Below, in pieces: positions 1-8,048 of a stretch of 40,139 nucleotides of DNA. Origin of the DNA: Lentisphaeria bacterium (GTDB taxonomy: Bacteria > Verrucomicrobiota > Lentisphaeria > Victivallales > Victivallaceae); NCBI GenBank assembly GCA_017450705.1, contig JAFSTC010000025.1, positions 1 to 40,139 on the forward strand. The letters are read 5' to 3'. The notes under the pieces are model-generated. The model had not been told where the DNA came from. It ran no database searches and saw nothing but the letters and a program-made list of their open reading frames with translations. Made by a program: the position numbers and the translations under genes. The number at the start of each line of letters is the position of its first letter. Position 1 is the first letter of the stretch.

Positions 1-373
1 CGTCGACGGCGGCGGCAGCGGCGGGAGCAGCGGCAGGCGCGGGGGCGGCGGGAGCCGGAGCGGCTTCGGGAGCGCCGAGGGAAGGTGTCGGAGCCGCGGC
101 GGGGGCGCTGCCGGCGGGCAGATCGAATTTCTCACCGGGTTTGCCGACGACGGCCACGGGGACGCCGATGGCGACTTCCTCTCCGGCGGGAATGAGGATC
201 TTGAGCACGGTCCCGTCGAACTTCGAGAGTTCCTCGAAACTGGATTTACCGGTCTCCAGCGAGAAAAGCGGGTCACCGGTCTTGACCGTGTCTCCCTCCT
301 TGACGATCCAGTTGGCGAGCAGTGCGCTCTCCTCGGAGACACCCATTTGCGGCATGAGAATGAAATCAGCCAT
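1..373 (-). CDS. Lipoyl-domain protein, probable E2 subunit of a 2-oxo acid dehydrogenase (3' end outside window)
   Basis: The visible 124 codons begin with ATG at 373, preceded by an AGAAAGGA ribosome site. They encode a complete N-terminal biotinyl/lipoyl domain (about residues 2-80) with an ETGKS turn whose Lys43 is the expected lipoyl attachment site. An Ala/Pro-rich linker follows (about 90-124), typical of the swinging-arm linkers of dihydrolipoamide acyltransferases. The catalytic and E1/E3-binding domains would lie to the left of the window, so the exact complex (pyruvate, branched-chain or acetoin type) cannot be read. Most E2 lipoyl turns read ETDKA or similar, so ETGKS is a mild variation. 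The gene lies 56 nt downstream of the DeoR-type gene on the same strand and could be co-transcribed with it. A biotin carboxyl carrier is less likely because the MKM biotinylation motif is absent. Confidence 0.85.
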   Translation of the reverse strand, partial: MADFILMPQMGVSEESALLANWIVKEGDTVKTGDPLFSLETGKSSFEELSKFDGTVLKILIPAGEEVAIGVPVAVVGKPGEKFDLPAGSAPAAAPTPSLGAPEAAPAPAAPAPAAAPAAAAAVD

Positions 374-429
374 TTTCGATCCTTTCTTTCTTTTTGCAAA
401 GAAGTTGTTGTTTGTTGCCGGTTGTTATA

Positions 430-1185
430 TCAAAGGATTTTTACCAGTTTTCCGTATTCTTCCTTCAGCTCTTCCGGAAAGGCCGAGTCGGTTATCATGA
501 GGTCGATGTCCTCGAAACCGGCGAAGCTGAAGGGCAGCATGGCCCCGTGTTTCGAGGAGTCGGCGATGATGACCGTGCGTCTGGCCCGGGAGATCACCGA
601 ACGTTTCAGAATGCTTTCGAGCTGACTGCCCACCGAGAATCCGGTCTTCTTGTCGAAGCCGCTGGCGGCGATGAAGGCCGTGTCGATGTTGAGCATGTCG
701 AGCTGCCGCCACGCTTCGGGATCGGAGACCGAAAGCGTGTGCCGCGACAGAGTGCCGCCCAGCAGCACGACGGAGGGAAGCTGTTTGTGGGACATGACTT
801 CCAGGGCCAGACTGGGCGCGGGGGTCACGACCACGAGATTCACGTCGGGGAGCAGTTTCGCCAGCGTCATGGCCGTCGTCCCCGAATCGATGAATATGCC
901 CATTCCGGGCTCGATGAGCGTGACGGCTTTCTCGGCGATCTCGCGTTTCAGGGTGGCGTTGCGGGATTCGCGTTCACTGTAGATGTCTTCGCTCAGACCG
1001 TATTTGGCGGGGAGATATTTTGCGCCGCCCCTTGTCAGGATGACGGCTCTGCGCGCGGCGAGTTTCGCAAGATCCCGCCGGAGCGTCATTTCGGACCATT
1101 GATCGAATTCGGCGACCAGTTCGCCGATGGTCACGTCTCCGCGTTCCCTGATGTAGTCGTAAATTGCGTTCTGACGATCCTGCAC
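430..1185 (-). CDS. DeoR-family transcriptional regulator
   Basis: A 251-aa protein of normal DeoR-family length. Residues about 1-57 form the winged helix-turn-helix (MTLRRDLAKL recognition-helix region). Residues about 75-235 form the DeoR C-terminal sensor domain with the typical IFIDSGTTAM and VVTPAPSLA stretches and an IIADSSKHG segment. This sensor fold usually binds a phosphorylated sugar or nucleoside intermediate. The start is GTG at 1185; the Shine-Dalgarno is weak (GGGG about 8-11 nt upstream). A good promoter lies at 1216-1244 on the same strand. The gene is divergent from clpC and directly upstream of the lipoyl-protein gene. Its ligand and targets cannot be inferred; a local role on the downstream dehydrogenase operon is a guess. 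Confidence 0.9.
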   Translation of the reverse strand: MQDRQNAIYDYIRERGDVTIGELVAEFDQWSEMTLRRDLAKLAARRAVILTRGGAKYLPAKYGLSEDIYSERESRNATLKREIAEKAVTLIEPGMGIFIDSGTTAMTLAKLLPDVNLVVVTPAPSLALEVMSHKQLPSVVLLGGTLSRHTLSVSDPEAWRQLDMLNIDTAFIAASGFDKKTGFSVGSQLESILKRSVISRARRTVIIADSSKHGAMLPFSFAGFEDIDLMITDSAFPEELKEEYGKLVKIL

Positions 1186-1215
1186 GATCTCAACCCCGGT
1201 TTGTTGTCACCGGTA

Positions 1216-1244
1216 AATATAACACTTCCGGAACGGGATTTCAA
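1216..1244 (-). promoter_or_regulatory. Sigma70-type promoter of the DeoR gene
   Basis: Read on the minus strand there is TTGAAA (1244-1239), a 17-nt spacer and TATATT (1221-1216), placing the start site about 25 nt upstream of the GTG start at 1185. It matches the clpC promoter hexamers exactly but faces the other way. Confidence 0.7.
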
Positions 1245-1331
1245 TAGCATTTGTGTTAATTTCAAACTTTTTTTGTTGTTTTCTAACATTTTTGATGAAA
1301 AAATATCTTCTCCCGCCGAAAAAGCAGGCTC

Positions 1332-1360
1332 TTGAAAGTGGACTGCCGCCGCTGTATATT
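1332..1360 (+). promoter_or_regulatory. Sigma70-type promoter of the clpC operon
   Basis: TTGAAA at 1332-1337 and TATATT at 1355-1360 are separated by exactly 17 nt. They lie 62 nt upstream of the clpC start. No CtsR-like heptad repeat or CIRCE element was recognised near it, so heat-shock repression of the Gram-positive type is not apparent. Confidence 0.75.
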
Positions 1361-1422
1361 AATTCCCGTGCAGTTTAAGGAATACGCGTGCGCGTTCGGT
1401 ATGCGGGCGCGAAGGAGGAGCT

Positions 1423-3927
1423 ATGGGCAAGAACAACCAGGATTTCAACAATTTCACGCCCCGGGCCCGGCAGATTCTGCTGCTGGCCAACAAGGAGGCG
1501 GAGCGTTTCAATCACGATCACATCGGATCCATTCATCTGCTGCTGGGGATCATCGCGCTGGGCGAGGGGGTCGCGTTCGACGTCCTCAACGGCATGGGCG
1601 TCAAGCTCAACCAGCTGCGGATGGAGGTCGAGAAAAACTTCTCGCCCTCCGGCGAGGTCGGCACGGCGGGACCCCGTCCGCTGACGGCGCGGCTCAAGAA
1701 GATCCTGATCATGGCGGCCAAGGAGGCGGCGGCCATGAATTACAGCTTCATCGGCACCGAGCATCTGCTGCTGGCCCTGCTGCGTGAAGGCGAGAGCCGG
1801 GCGGCGAGGATCCTGCAGAACCTCAACATAAACCTCGAAAATGTGCGCGGCGAGGTCATCCGGACCCTCGACGCCGACTATCTGCCCGGCGGCGACGCGC
1901 CGCAGGACGGACCGGCGCCTCAGGGACAGGGCGATGTCCCGCAGGGCGGCTCCGATCTGCCCGCGCTCAACACCTTCGGAAGGGATCTCACCGGCCTGGC
2001 CGCACGGGGCGAACTGGATCCCGTCATCGGCCGGACCGAGGAGATCGAGCGCGTCATCCAGATCCTCTGCCGCCGGACCAAGAACAATCCCGTGCTCATC
2101 GGCGAGGCGGGAGTGGGCAAGACCGCCATCATCGAGGGACTGGCCGAGGCCATCGTTTCCAAAAAGGTCCCGGAACTTCTGGCGGACAAGCTCATCTACT
2201 CCATCGACCTGCCGCTCATGGTGGCCGGGACCAAGTACCGGGGCCAGTTCGAGGAACGCATCAAGGCCGTCATCGACGAAGTGCGCAACTCCAAAAAGGT
2301 GATCCTCTTCATCGACGAGCTCCACAACATCGTGGGCGCGGGGGGCGCGGAGGGGGCGATGGACGCCGCCAACATCATCAAACCGGCCCTCTCCCGCGGG
2401 GAGCTGCAGTGCGTCGGGGCCACCACCCTCGACGAATACCGCAAGGGCATTGAGAAGGACTCCGCGCTGGAACGCCGTTTCCAGCCGGTGATGGTCAAGC
2501 CGCCCTCGGTGGAGGACTCCTGTCTGATCCTTGAAGGGTTGCGCACGACCTATGAGAACCATCATCACGTCCGCTACGCCCCCGGCGCGCTGAAGGCCGC
2601 CGCGGTCCTGGCCGACAGATACATCTCCGGGCGCTTCCTCCCCGACAAGGCCATCGACGTCATGGACGAAGCCGGCGCCCGCGCCCGGATCGCCGCCATG
2701 GTGCCTCCGCCCGACACGGCGAAGCTGGAGAAGGAGCTGGAGGACATCCGTTCGAAGAAGGAGCAGGCCATCGTCGACCAGAACTTCGAGGATGCCGCCA
2801 AGTGGCGCGACGCCGAGCGCGATCTCAACGAACGCATGGAGGAGCTCCGCAAGAAGTGGCGAAAGGTCTGCGAGGAAAAATACGCCGTGGTCACTCCCGA
2901 CGACATCGCCGTCGTCGTGGCGAAACTCACGGGCATCCCAGTCCAGAAGATGGCCGAGGGCGAGAGCGCCCGGCTGCTGCGCATGGAGGAGGAGCTCAAA
3001 AAGAGCGTCGTCGGTCAGGACGAGGCCGTGGGCATCATCTCCCGTGCGCTCCGCCGCAGCCGCGCCGAACTCAAGAATCCCAACCGGCCCATCGGCTCCT
3101 TCATCTTCCTCGGGCCCACCGGCGTTGGCAAGACATTTCTGGCCAAGAGCCTGGCGGAATTCATGTTCGACGATCCCGAGTCGCTGATCCAGGTGGACAT
3201 GTCGGAATACATGGAGAAATTCAACGTCTCCCGCCTCGTGGGGTCGCCTCCGGGCTACGTGGGCCACGGCGAGGGAGGCGAACTGACCGAGCGGGTCCGC
3301 CGCCGGCCGTACTCGGTGGTCCTTTTCGACGAGATCGAAAAAGCCCATCCCGACGTGATGCACATGCTTCTGCAGATCCTCGAGGAGGGGCATCTCACCG
3401 ACTCCCTCGGACGGCGGATCGACTTCCGCAACACGGTAGTCATCATGACCAGCAACGTGGGCGCGCAGGAGCTGATGCGCAGTTCCTCCCTGGGCTTCGG
3501 CGGCGGGAACGAGTCCGTCAAGGCCGAGGAGCGGCTGCTGGCCATCGCCAAAAAGACTTTCAAGCCGGAGTTCATCAACCGGGTGGACAACATCGTCGTG
3601 TTCAACAAACTGGACCGCGCGTCCCTGCTCAGGATCATCGACATCGAGCTGGAGAAACTCAAAAAGCGGCTTGCCGGCCGGGAGCTCGATCTCGAGATCA
3701 CCGACGCCGTCAAAGAGTTCCTGCTTGGCAAGGGTTTCGAGCCGGAGTTCGGCGCGCGCCCGCTGCGCCGCTCCATCGAGCGGTACATCGAGGATCCTCT
3801 GGCCGAGGAGCTGCTGAAGGGCCGGTTCGACGCTTCTTCCGGGATCCGGGTCGAATGCGACCAGCAGAAGATCATCTTCTTCCCCGTTGCCGGGAAACGG
3901 CGCTCCGCGAGGAAAAGCGACAAATGA
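1423..3927 (+). CDS. clpC: ClpC-type AAA+ ATPase (Clp protease unfoldase)
   Basis: An 834-aa protein with complete ClpC architecture. There are two N-terminal Clp_N repeats (about 10-145), a first AAA+ module with Walker A GEAGVGKT at 227-234 and Walker B LFIDEL near 295, and a UVR-like middle segment (about 436-470, with [14 protein letters not shown]). The second AAA+ module has Walker A GPTGVGKT at 564-571, followed by the ClpB-type D2 small domain. It should unfold substrates for ClpP in the cytoplasm. The presence of the UVR segment and absence of the long ClpB coiled coil argue for ClpC rather than ClpB. The start ATG at 1423 has an AAGGAGG site at 1412-1418. The stop overlaps the next start (ATGA), and the gene heads an operon that otherwise holds thiamine and carbohydrate genes. 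Confidence 0.97.
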   Translation: MGKNNQDFNNFTPRARQILLLANKEAERFNHDHIGSIHLLLGIIALGEGVAFDVLNGMGVKLNQLRMEVEKNFSPSGEVGTAGPRPLTARLKKILIMAAKEAAAMNYSFIGTEHLLLALLREGESRAARILQNLNINLENVRGEVIRTLDADYLPGGDAPQDGPAPQGQGDVPQGGSDLPALNTFGRDLTGLAARGELDPVIGRTEEIERVIQILCRRTKNNPVLIGEAGVGKTAIIEGLAEAIVSKKVPELLADKLIYSIDLPLMVAGTKYRGQFEERIKAVIDEVRNSKKVILFIDELHNIVGAGGAEGAMDAANIIKPALSRGELQCVGATTLDEYRKGIEKDSALERRFQPVMVKPPSVEDSCLILEGLRTTYENHHHVRYAPGALKAAAVLADRYISGRFLPDKAIDVMDEAGARARIAAMVPPPDTAKLEKELEDIRSKKEQAIVDQNFEDAAKWRDAERDLNERMEELRKKWRKVCEEKYAVVTPDDIAVVVAKLTGIPVQKMAEGESARLLRMEEELKKSVVGQDEAVGIISRALRRSRAELKNPNRPIGSFIFLGPTGVGKTFLAKSLAEFMFDDPESLIQVDMSEYMEKFNVSRLVGSPPGYVGHGEGGELTERVRRRPYSVVLFDEIEKAHPDVMHMLLQILEEGHLTDSLGRRIDFRNTVVIMTSNVGAQELMRSSSLGFGGGNESVKAEERLLAIAKKTFKPEFINRVDNIVVFNKLDRASLLRIIDIELEKLKKRLAGRELDLEITDAVKEFLLGKGFEPEFGARPLRRSIERYIEDPLAEELLKGRFDASSGIRVECDQQKIIFFPVAGKRRSARKSDK

Positions 3928-4292
3928 AAGCCGGTGACATCGTGACGTGCCCGCACTGCGGGGAAAGGACCGTCGTCAAGCTCGGGAAAAAATTCTCCGG
4001 CTGGCAGGTCTGCGGCGAGGTTTTGACCTGCGCCCTCTGCTCCGCGGAACTGGGGATGCCGGAGAAGGCGAAAAGCGACAGTTCCGCCCGGGACAAACTT
4101 GCCGCCCTCCTCGGCGGGGACGAGACGGAGCACGTCTCCCTCGCGCCCGGCGAGGAGTACCGCAGGGGATGCCGCAACTGCGCCCACAGGCTGGAGCACC
4201 CCTTCAAAATGCTCTGCGGCCTGACCAGGAGTGAGGTCGAGCCCATGCACGTCTGCCCGGAGTTCCGGGACCGCGAAGAGAAAGGAAAGTGA
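3924..4292 (+). CDS. Small cysteine-rich protein with two zinc-ribbon-like clusters
   Basis: A 122-aa soluble protein with nine cysteines in two groups. The first is CxxC at 9/12 and 36/39 with an extra Cys30. The second is CxxC at 83/86 followed by Cys98 and Cys111. Both look like treble-clef or zinc-ribbon metal sites; the middle (about 45-78) is low-complexity linker. I do not recognise a named family. Its start overlaps the clpC stop by 4 nt, so it is almost certainly translationally coupled to ClpC. In Firmicutes the zinc-finger adaptor McsA is encoded next to clpC, which makes a ClpC-adaptor role conceivable. However, this protein lacks the McsA UVR motif and lies downstream rather than upstream, so that is only an inference. 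Confidence 0.8.
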   Translation: MKAGDIVTCPHCGERTVVKLGKKFSGWQVCGEVLTCALCSAELGMPEKAKSDSSARDKLAALLGGDETEHVSLAPGEEYRRGCRNCAHRLEHPFKMLCGLTRSEVEPMHVCPEFRDREEKGK

Positions 4293-4973
4293 ATGATGAA
4301 ATCGATTTTCGGCAGCCGGGAGGAAAAACTTGCCGCCTTCCGGCAGGCCAAACTGTATCTTGTCATCTCCTCGGAGTTTACCCTCGACCGTCCTGTCCCC
4401 GAGATCTTCGAGGCCGCCGCCGCGGGGGGGATCCGGCTCATCCAGCTGAGGGAAAAGAAAAAGGGGGCGCGTTTCCTCTACGAGACCGCCATGGCCTGCC
4501 GTCCCATTGCGGAGAAGTACGGCGTGATGATGATGATCGACGACATGGTGGACGTGGCGCTCCTCTGCGGCGCCGACGGCGTCCACCTGGGGCAGGACGA
4601 TCTGCCTGTGGACGTCGCCCGGCGCATCGCTCCGGATCTCTTCCTCGGCTGTTCCACCCACAACATGGAGGAGGCGCTTGCCGCCAAGACCGCCGGCGCC
4701 GACTACATCAACATCGGTCCCATTTACGAGACCGCCACCAAGGCCCTGCCCATGAAGCCCCTGGGGCTCGACGCCATCCGCAGGATCTCTCCCGCCGTTT
4801 CGCCCCTGCCGTTTTCGGTGATGGGCGGCATCAAGGAGGAGCGCTTCCCCGAGCTCTACCGCGCTGGGGCGCGGCTCTTCGCCATGGTCACCGAGATCAC
4901 CCGCGCCGCCGATGTGCGGAAAAAAGTCGAAGAACTCATGGGGGCTTACAACGCCGCCGGGAAAGGATGCTGA
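4293..4973 (+). CDS. thiE: Thiamine phosphate synthase family protein (ThiE)
   Basis: A 226-aa TIM-barrel protein that would join HMP-pyrophosphate and the thiazole phosphate to make thiamine phosphate. The family signatures are present in order: IQLREK (50-55), the IDDMVDVAL strand (82-90), GADGVHLGQDDLPV (93-106), and NIGPIYETATK (140-150) with the substrate-binding threonines, then MGGI. The usual NDR of the second motif reads DDM here, a conservative change also compatible with a TenI-like paralogue. It starts immediately after the stop of the zinc-ribbon gene, with an AAGGAAAG site inside that gene's end. No other thiamine genes are visible in the window, so the thiamine role rests on the family signature alone. 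Confidence 0.88.
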   Translation: MMKSIFGSREEKLAAFRQAKLYLVISSEFTLDRPVPEIFEAAAAGGIRLIQLREKKKGARFLYETAMACRPIAEKYGVMMMIDDMVDVALLCGADGVHLGQDDLPVDVARRIAPDLFLGCSTHNMEEALAAKTAGADYINIGPIYETATKALPMKPLGLDAIRRISPAVSPLPFSVMGGIKEERFPELYRAGARLFAMVTEITRAADVRKKVEELMGAYNAAGKGC

Positions 4974-4977
4974 AATC

Positions 4978-5361
4978 ATGACAAAAGCGCAGCAGCTGGC
5001 CGAGAAGGCCGCCGAACTGATGAAAAAAGACGCGGTCGTCGTCACGGCCGCCGAAATCAAGGACGGCGTGGTCCGGAAGATCCAGGTCTATTTCTTCGAC
5101 GGCGGCTCCGCCGTCATGGACATCATTTCCAAGGACGATCTCGTGCAGAATTTCCCCGACGCCGGGGTCTACGTCCTCGTTCCCGGCGAGAGCGACGCGG
5201 GGAAGGCGTTGAGGAAACTTGAGATGTTCGAGGGTGACGAGGACATGTACTTCCGCACGGACGGGACGAGGACTCAGGCCGACGAGTTCGCGGGCGTTCC
5301 CCCCGTTCTTTTCATGGAGACCGTCGAAACCATTTGCGGCCTGCAGGAGGTGAAAAAATGA
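4978..5361 (+). CDS. Conserved-looking unknown 127-aa protein
   Basis: A 127-aa soluble protein with no signal peptide, membrane segment or motif I can assign. The start is taken at ATG 4978 (4 nt after the thiE stop) rather than an upstream in-frame non-ATG codon within thiE. The N-terminal third is a predicted amphipathic helix (AQQLAEKAAELMKK), then an alternating strand pattern (VVVTAAEIKDGVV, KIQVYFF), an acidic loop around 80-90, and a helical end. Its stop overlaps the next gene by ATGA, and the ribosome site for that gene (CAGGAGG, 5344-5350) lies within it. Operon membership is clear; function is unknown. Confidence 0.75.
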   Translation: MTKAQQLAEKAAELMKKDAVVVTAAEIKDGVVRKIQVYFFDGGSAVMDIISKDDLVQNFPDAGVYVLVPGESDAGKALRKLEMFEGDEDMYFRTDGTRTQADEFAGVPPVLFMETVETICGLQEVKK

Positions 5362-8027
5362 CGAGGATCCCGGTGTTCGGAAACATTCCGTGCCCTCCGC
5401 CGTTCCCTCAGGGGGAACCCGGATTCGTGGAGGAGTTGAAGCAGTATGACGTCCGTCTGCCCCACTGGGATGTGAACGGCGCGGTCCCCGCGGGACATCT
5501 CGGTCTTGCGGGACACTGGTCCGTGAAGAAGGACTTTCCCGATCCCGAAAACCTGCTGGAAACGGCTTACGGGGCGCTGGACCGCTTCGTTTCGGCCCAC
5601 GTGCCCGCGGGGCAGGGGGAGATCCCGGTCGAGACCCGGTGCGACGGGGCCCTCGGAGGGGAGTCCTACAGCATCGACGTCTCCGCTTCGGGGATCGTTC
5701 TTGCCGCCTCCGGGACCGAGGGCATGCGCCGGGCGCTGTACGCCCTCATCGATCTTTGCCGGAGCGCGGCGGTCCCGGCGCTGAAATACGGCAGGACCCT
5801 CCGCCGCAACTGGCTCAAAAACCGCATTTCCCGGTGCTTTTTCGGCCCCATCAAGCGCCCGCCGTTTTTCCATGACGAACTGACCGACGACATCGACTAC
5901 TATCCGGAGCCCTATCTCGACCGCCTCGCTGCCGAAGGGGTCAACGGCATCTGGCTTACGGTGGTCTGGAAGGAGGTCGCCGCAACGGACTTCTTCCCCG
6001 TCGATCCCCTCCGCGAAAAGCGCATTTCAAAACTGCGCAGGACCATCGAAAAATGCCGCAGATACGGCATCAGGGTCTGGGCTTTCTGCATCGAGCCCCG
6101 GTCGTGGACGAGCGATGATCCGCCCCCCGCGGGAAAAGAGGACATGCGGGGGCAGGAGAACAGAGACGGTCTCCACGCCTTCTGCATCGCCTCCGAGAAT
6201 TCCCAAAAATATATCCGCGACACGGTCTTCTCCATCTTCCGCGACGCGCCCGGCCTGGGCGGCATGATGCTGATCTCCCTGGGGGAACGGGCCACGTCGT
6301 GCCTGAGTTATGTCTACAGCAGCAAGACCGGGCGTCAGTGCTGTGCCGACCGCTGCGGACTGAGCGATTCGGGCATCCTCGACGGCGTGCTTTCGGCCAT
6401 CAAACGGGGGATCCGCGACGCCGGGAGCGACGCGGAGGTTTTGAGCTGGCTGTACAATCCCTATGCGTGGCAGATCCCCGAGTGGTGGTTCACGCTGCCG
6501 GAGGAATTGAACGAGGACAAGATCCTCGCCTTCAATTTCGAATCGGGGTGCAGCAAAGCCCAGAACGGGCGCGTCCACTCGGGCGGCGACTACTGGCTGT
6601 CGTGCGTCGGGCCCTCCGACCGGTTCGGACGCATGGCCGCTTCGGCCAAGGGGCACTGCGAGTTTGCCGCCAAACTTCAGGTGGGCTGTTCCCATGAGCT
6701 GGCCACGGTCCCCTTCATGCCCGTCCCCGGCAACCTCTACGAAAAGTACCGGGCGATGAAACAGCTGGGTGTGAAACACGTCATCCAGTGCTGGTACTTC
6801 GGCAATTATCCGGGGCTGATGAACCGGGCGGCGGGGCAGCTGGCCTTCGAGGAGTTCGACACGGACGGGAAGGATTTCCTCCTCCGCCTCGCCCTGCCGG
6901 AGTGGGGAGAAAAACATGCGGCCGAAGTCGCCGCCATGTGGGCCGCTTTCGGCGAAGCCTACGGGAATTATCCGCTGGACATCCAGTTCCAGTATTACGG
7001 GCCGATGCACGACGGCGTCGTGTGGCCGCTCCACCTGAAGCAGGCGATGCGCTCTCTGCCCCGCACGTGGAAGCCCGAGACTTTCCCCGCCGGAGACGCC
7101 GTGGGCGAGTGTTCGATCAGCCACGGGCTGGAGAGCATCGTGACGCTCTCGAGAGCCCTTGCCGCGGGGTGGCACGGCGCGCTCCTGCCCCTTCCCGAAT
7201 TGCGGAAGGCCTTTGCGGACGACGCTTCCCGGCAGCGGGACTGCGATCTGTATGAGGCGCTGGACATCCTGTTCAACTCCGGCGCCCGGATCCTCGAGTT
7301 CTACGAACTGCGGAAGGTCCTTTTTTCAGCTTCTTCCGGCGAGCGGGGCATCCTGAAGCGGATGCACGAGATCGTCCGTTCGGAGAAAGAAGCCTCCGTC
7401 CGCATGATCGACCTGTGCCGCAACGACCCCCGGCTGGGGTATCACTCCGAAGCTGAGGTCTTCAAGTTCTACCCGGAGAAACTCGCTTGGCGCATCGCCG
7501 AGCTGGAAAAGCTGGAGCCCGTATTCGATCTGCTGGACGGGAAAACGCCGGAGGAGATCCGTCGGCTCCTCGCCTGGGAGGGCCCCTGTTTCGAAACGGG
7601 CGAGACCTGTCGCGGCAAAACTTTTTCCTGGAAGGCATCGATCGAAGACCGGGCGCTGGTTTTCCGGATCCGCCTTGAGCCGCTGCCCGGGGGCAGTTCC
7701 GGCGAAACGGCGTACCTCTATCTCATGGACAGGGACGGTGCGGAGTTTCCATTCATTCTTTCCCTGAAGGAAAAGTCCCGGGGGTACGAACAGAACAACC
7801 TCGGGATCGAGATCGATTCCGGACCCGGCGGGGAGCTGTGCGTGACGGTCCCGCCGGAAAAGATTGGTTTCGCCGACACTCTTTTCGTCGGCGTCCTCCG
7901 GCGCTGGTCCGACGCGGACGGCGAACACTGCGACGCGACGCCCGAGGGCGATTACAGCGCCGAGGGCCGTCTGAATCTGGGAGATTTTTCGACCGAACGA
8001 TTGGGAAAACTTTTCATCGGCCGCTGA
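5358..8027 (+). CDS. Putative cytoplasmic glycoside hydrolase with GH20-type N-terminal domain
   Basis: An 889-aa protein without a signal peptide. Residues about 100-136 have the pattern of the alpha/beta domain found in front of hexosaminidase (GH20) and alpha-glucuronidase catalytic barrels (YSIDVSASGIVLAASGTEGM followed by an ALYALIDL helix). From about 180 a TIM-barrel-like region follows (GVNGIWLTVVWKEV near 190, IRVWAFCIEPRSW near 240, MMLISLGER near 305). The C-terminal third contains a helical segment, and from about 745 a beta-rich end. I cannot point to a certain catalytic acid/base pair, so specificity is open; GH20, GH67 or GH84-like relatives are possible. The start ATG 5358 has a CAGGAGG site 7 nt upstream and overlaps the previous stop. 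It precedes a secreted lyase-like protein and may act on imported oligosaccharides from it. Confidence 0.65.
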   Translation: MTRIPVFGNIPCPPPFPQGEPGFVEELKQYDVRLPHWDVNGAVPAGHLGLAGHWSVKKDFPDPENLLETAYGALDRFVSAHVPAGQGEIPVETRCDGALGGESYSIDVSASGIVLAASGTEGMRRALYALIDLCRSAAVPALKYGRTLRRNWLKNRISRCFFGPIKRPPFFHDELTDDIDYYPEPYLDRLAAEGVNGIWLTVVWKEVAATDFFPVDPLREKRISKLRRTIEKCRRYGIRVWAFCIEPRSWTSDDPPPAGKEDMRGQENRDGLHAFCIASENSQKYIRDTVFSIFRDAPGLGGMMLISLGERATSCLSYVYSSKTGRQCCADRCGLSDSGILDGVLSAIKRGIRDAGSDAEVLSWLYNPYAWQIPEWWFTLPEELNEDKILAFNFESGCSKAQNGRVHSGGDYWLSCVGPSDRFGRMAASAKGHCEFAAKLQVGCSHELATVPFMPVPGNLYEKYRAMKQLGVKHVIQCWYFGNYPGLMNRAAGQLAFEEFDTDGKDFLLRLALPEWGEKHAAEVAAMWAAFGEAYGNYPLDIQFQYYGPMHDGVVWPLHLKQAMRSLPRTWKPETFPAGDAVGECSISHGLESIVTLSRALAAGWHGALLPLPELRKAFADDASRQRDCDLYEALDILFNSGARILEFYELRKVLFSASSGERGILKRMHEIVRSEKEASVRMIDLCRNDPRLGYHSEAEVFKFYPEKLAWRIAELEKLEPVFDLLDGKTPEEIRRLLAWEGPCFETGETCRGKTFSWKASIEDRALVFRIRLEPLPGGSSGETAYLYLMDRDGAEFPFILSLKEKSRGYEQNNLGIEIDSGPGGELCVTVPPEKIGFADTLFVGVLRRWSDADGEHCDATPEGDYSAEGRLNLGDFSTERLGKLFIGR

Positions 8028-8048
8028 CGGCCGGAGAGGGGGGATGTC

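Noticed and set aside
1375-3393. Long minus-strand open frame opposite clpC
   Set aside because: The plus-strand clpC is unmistakable; the antisense frame is a codon-bias shadow.
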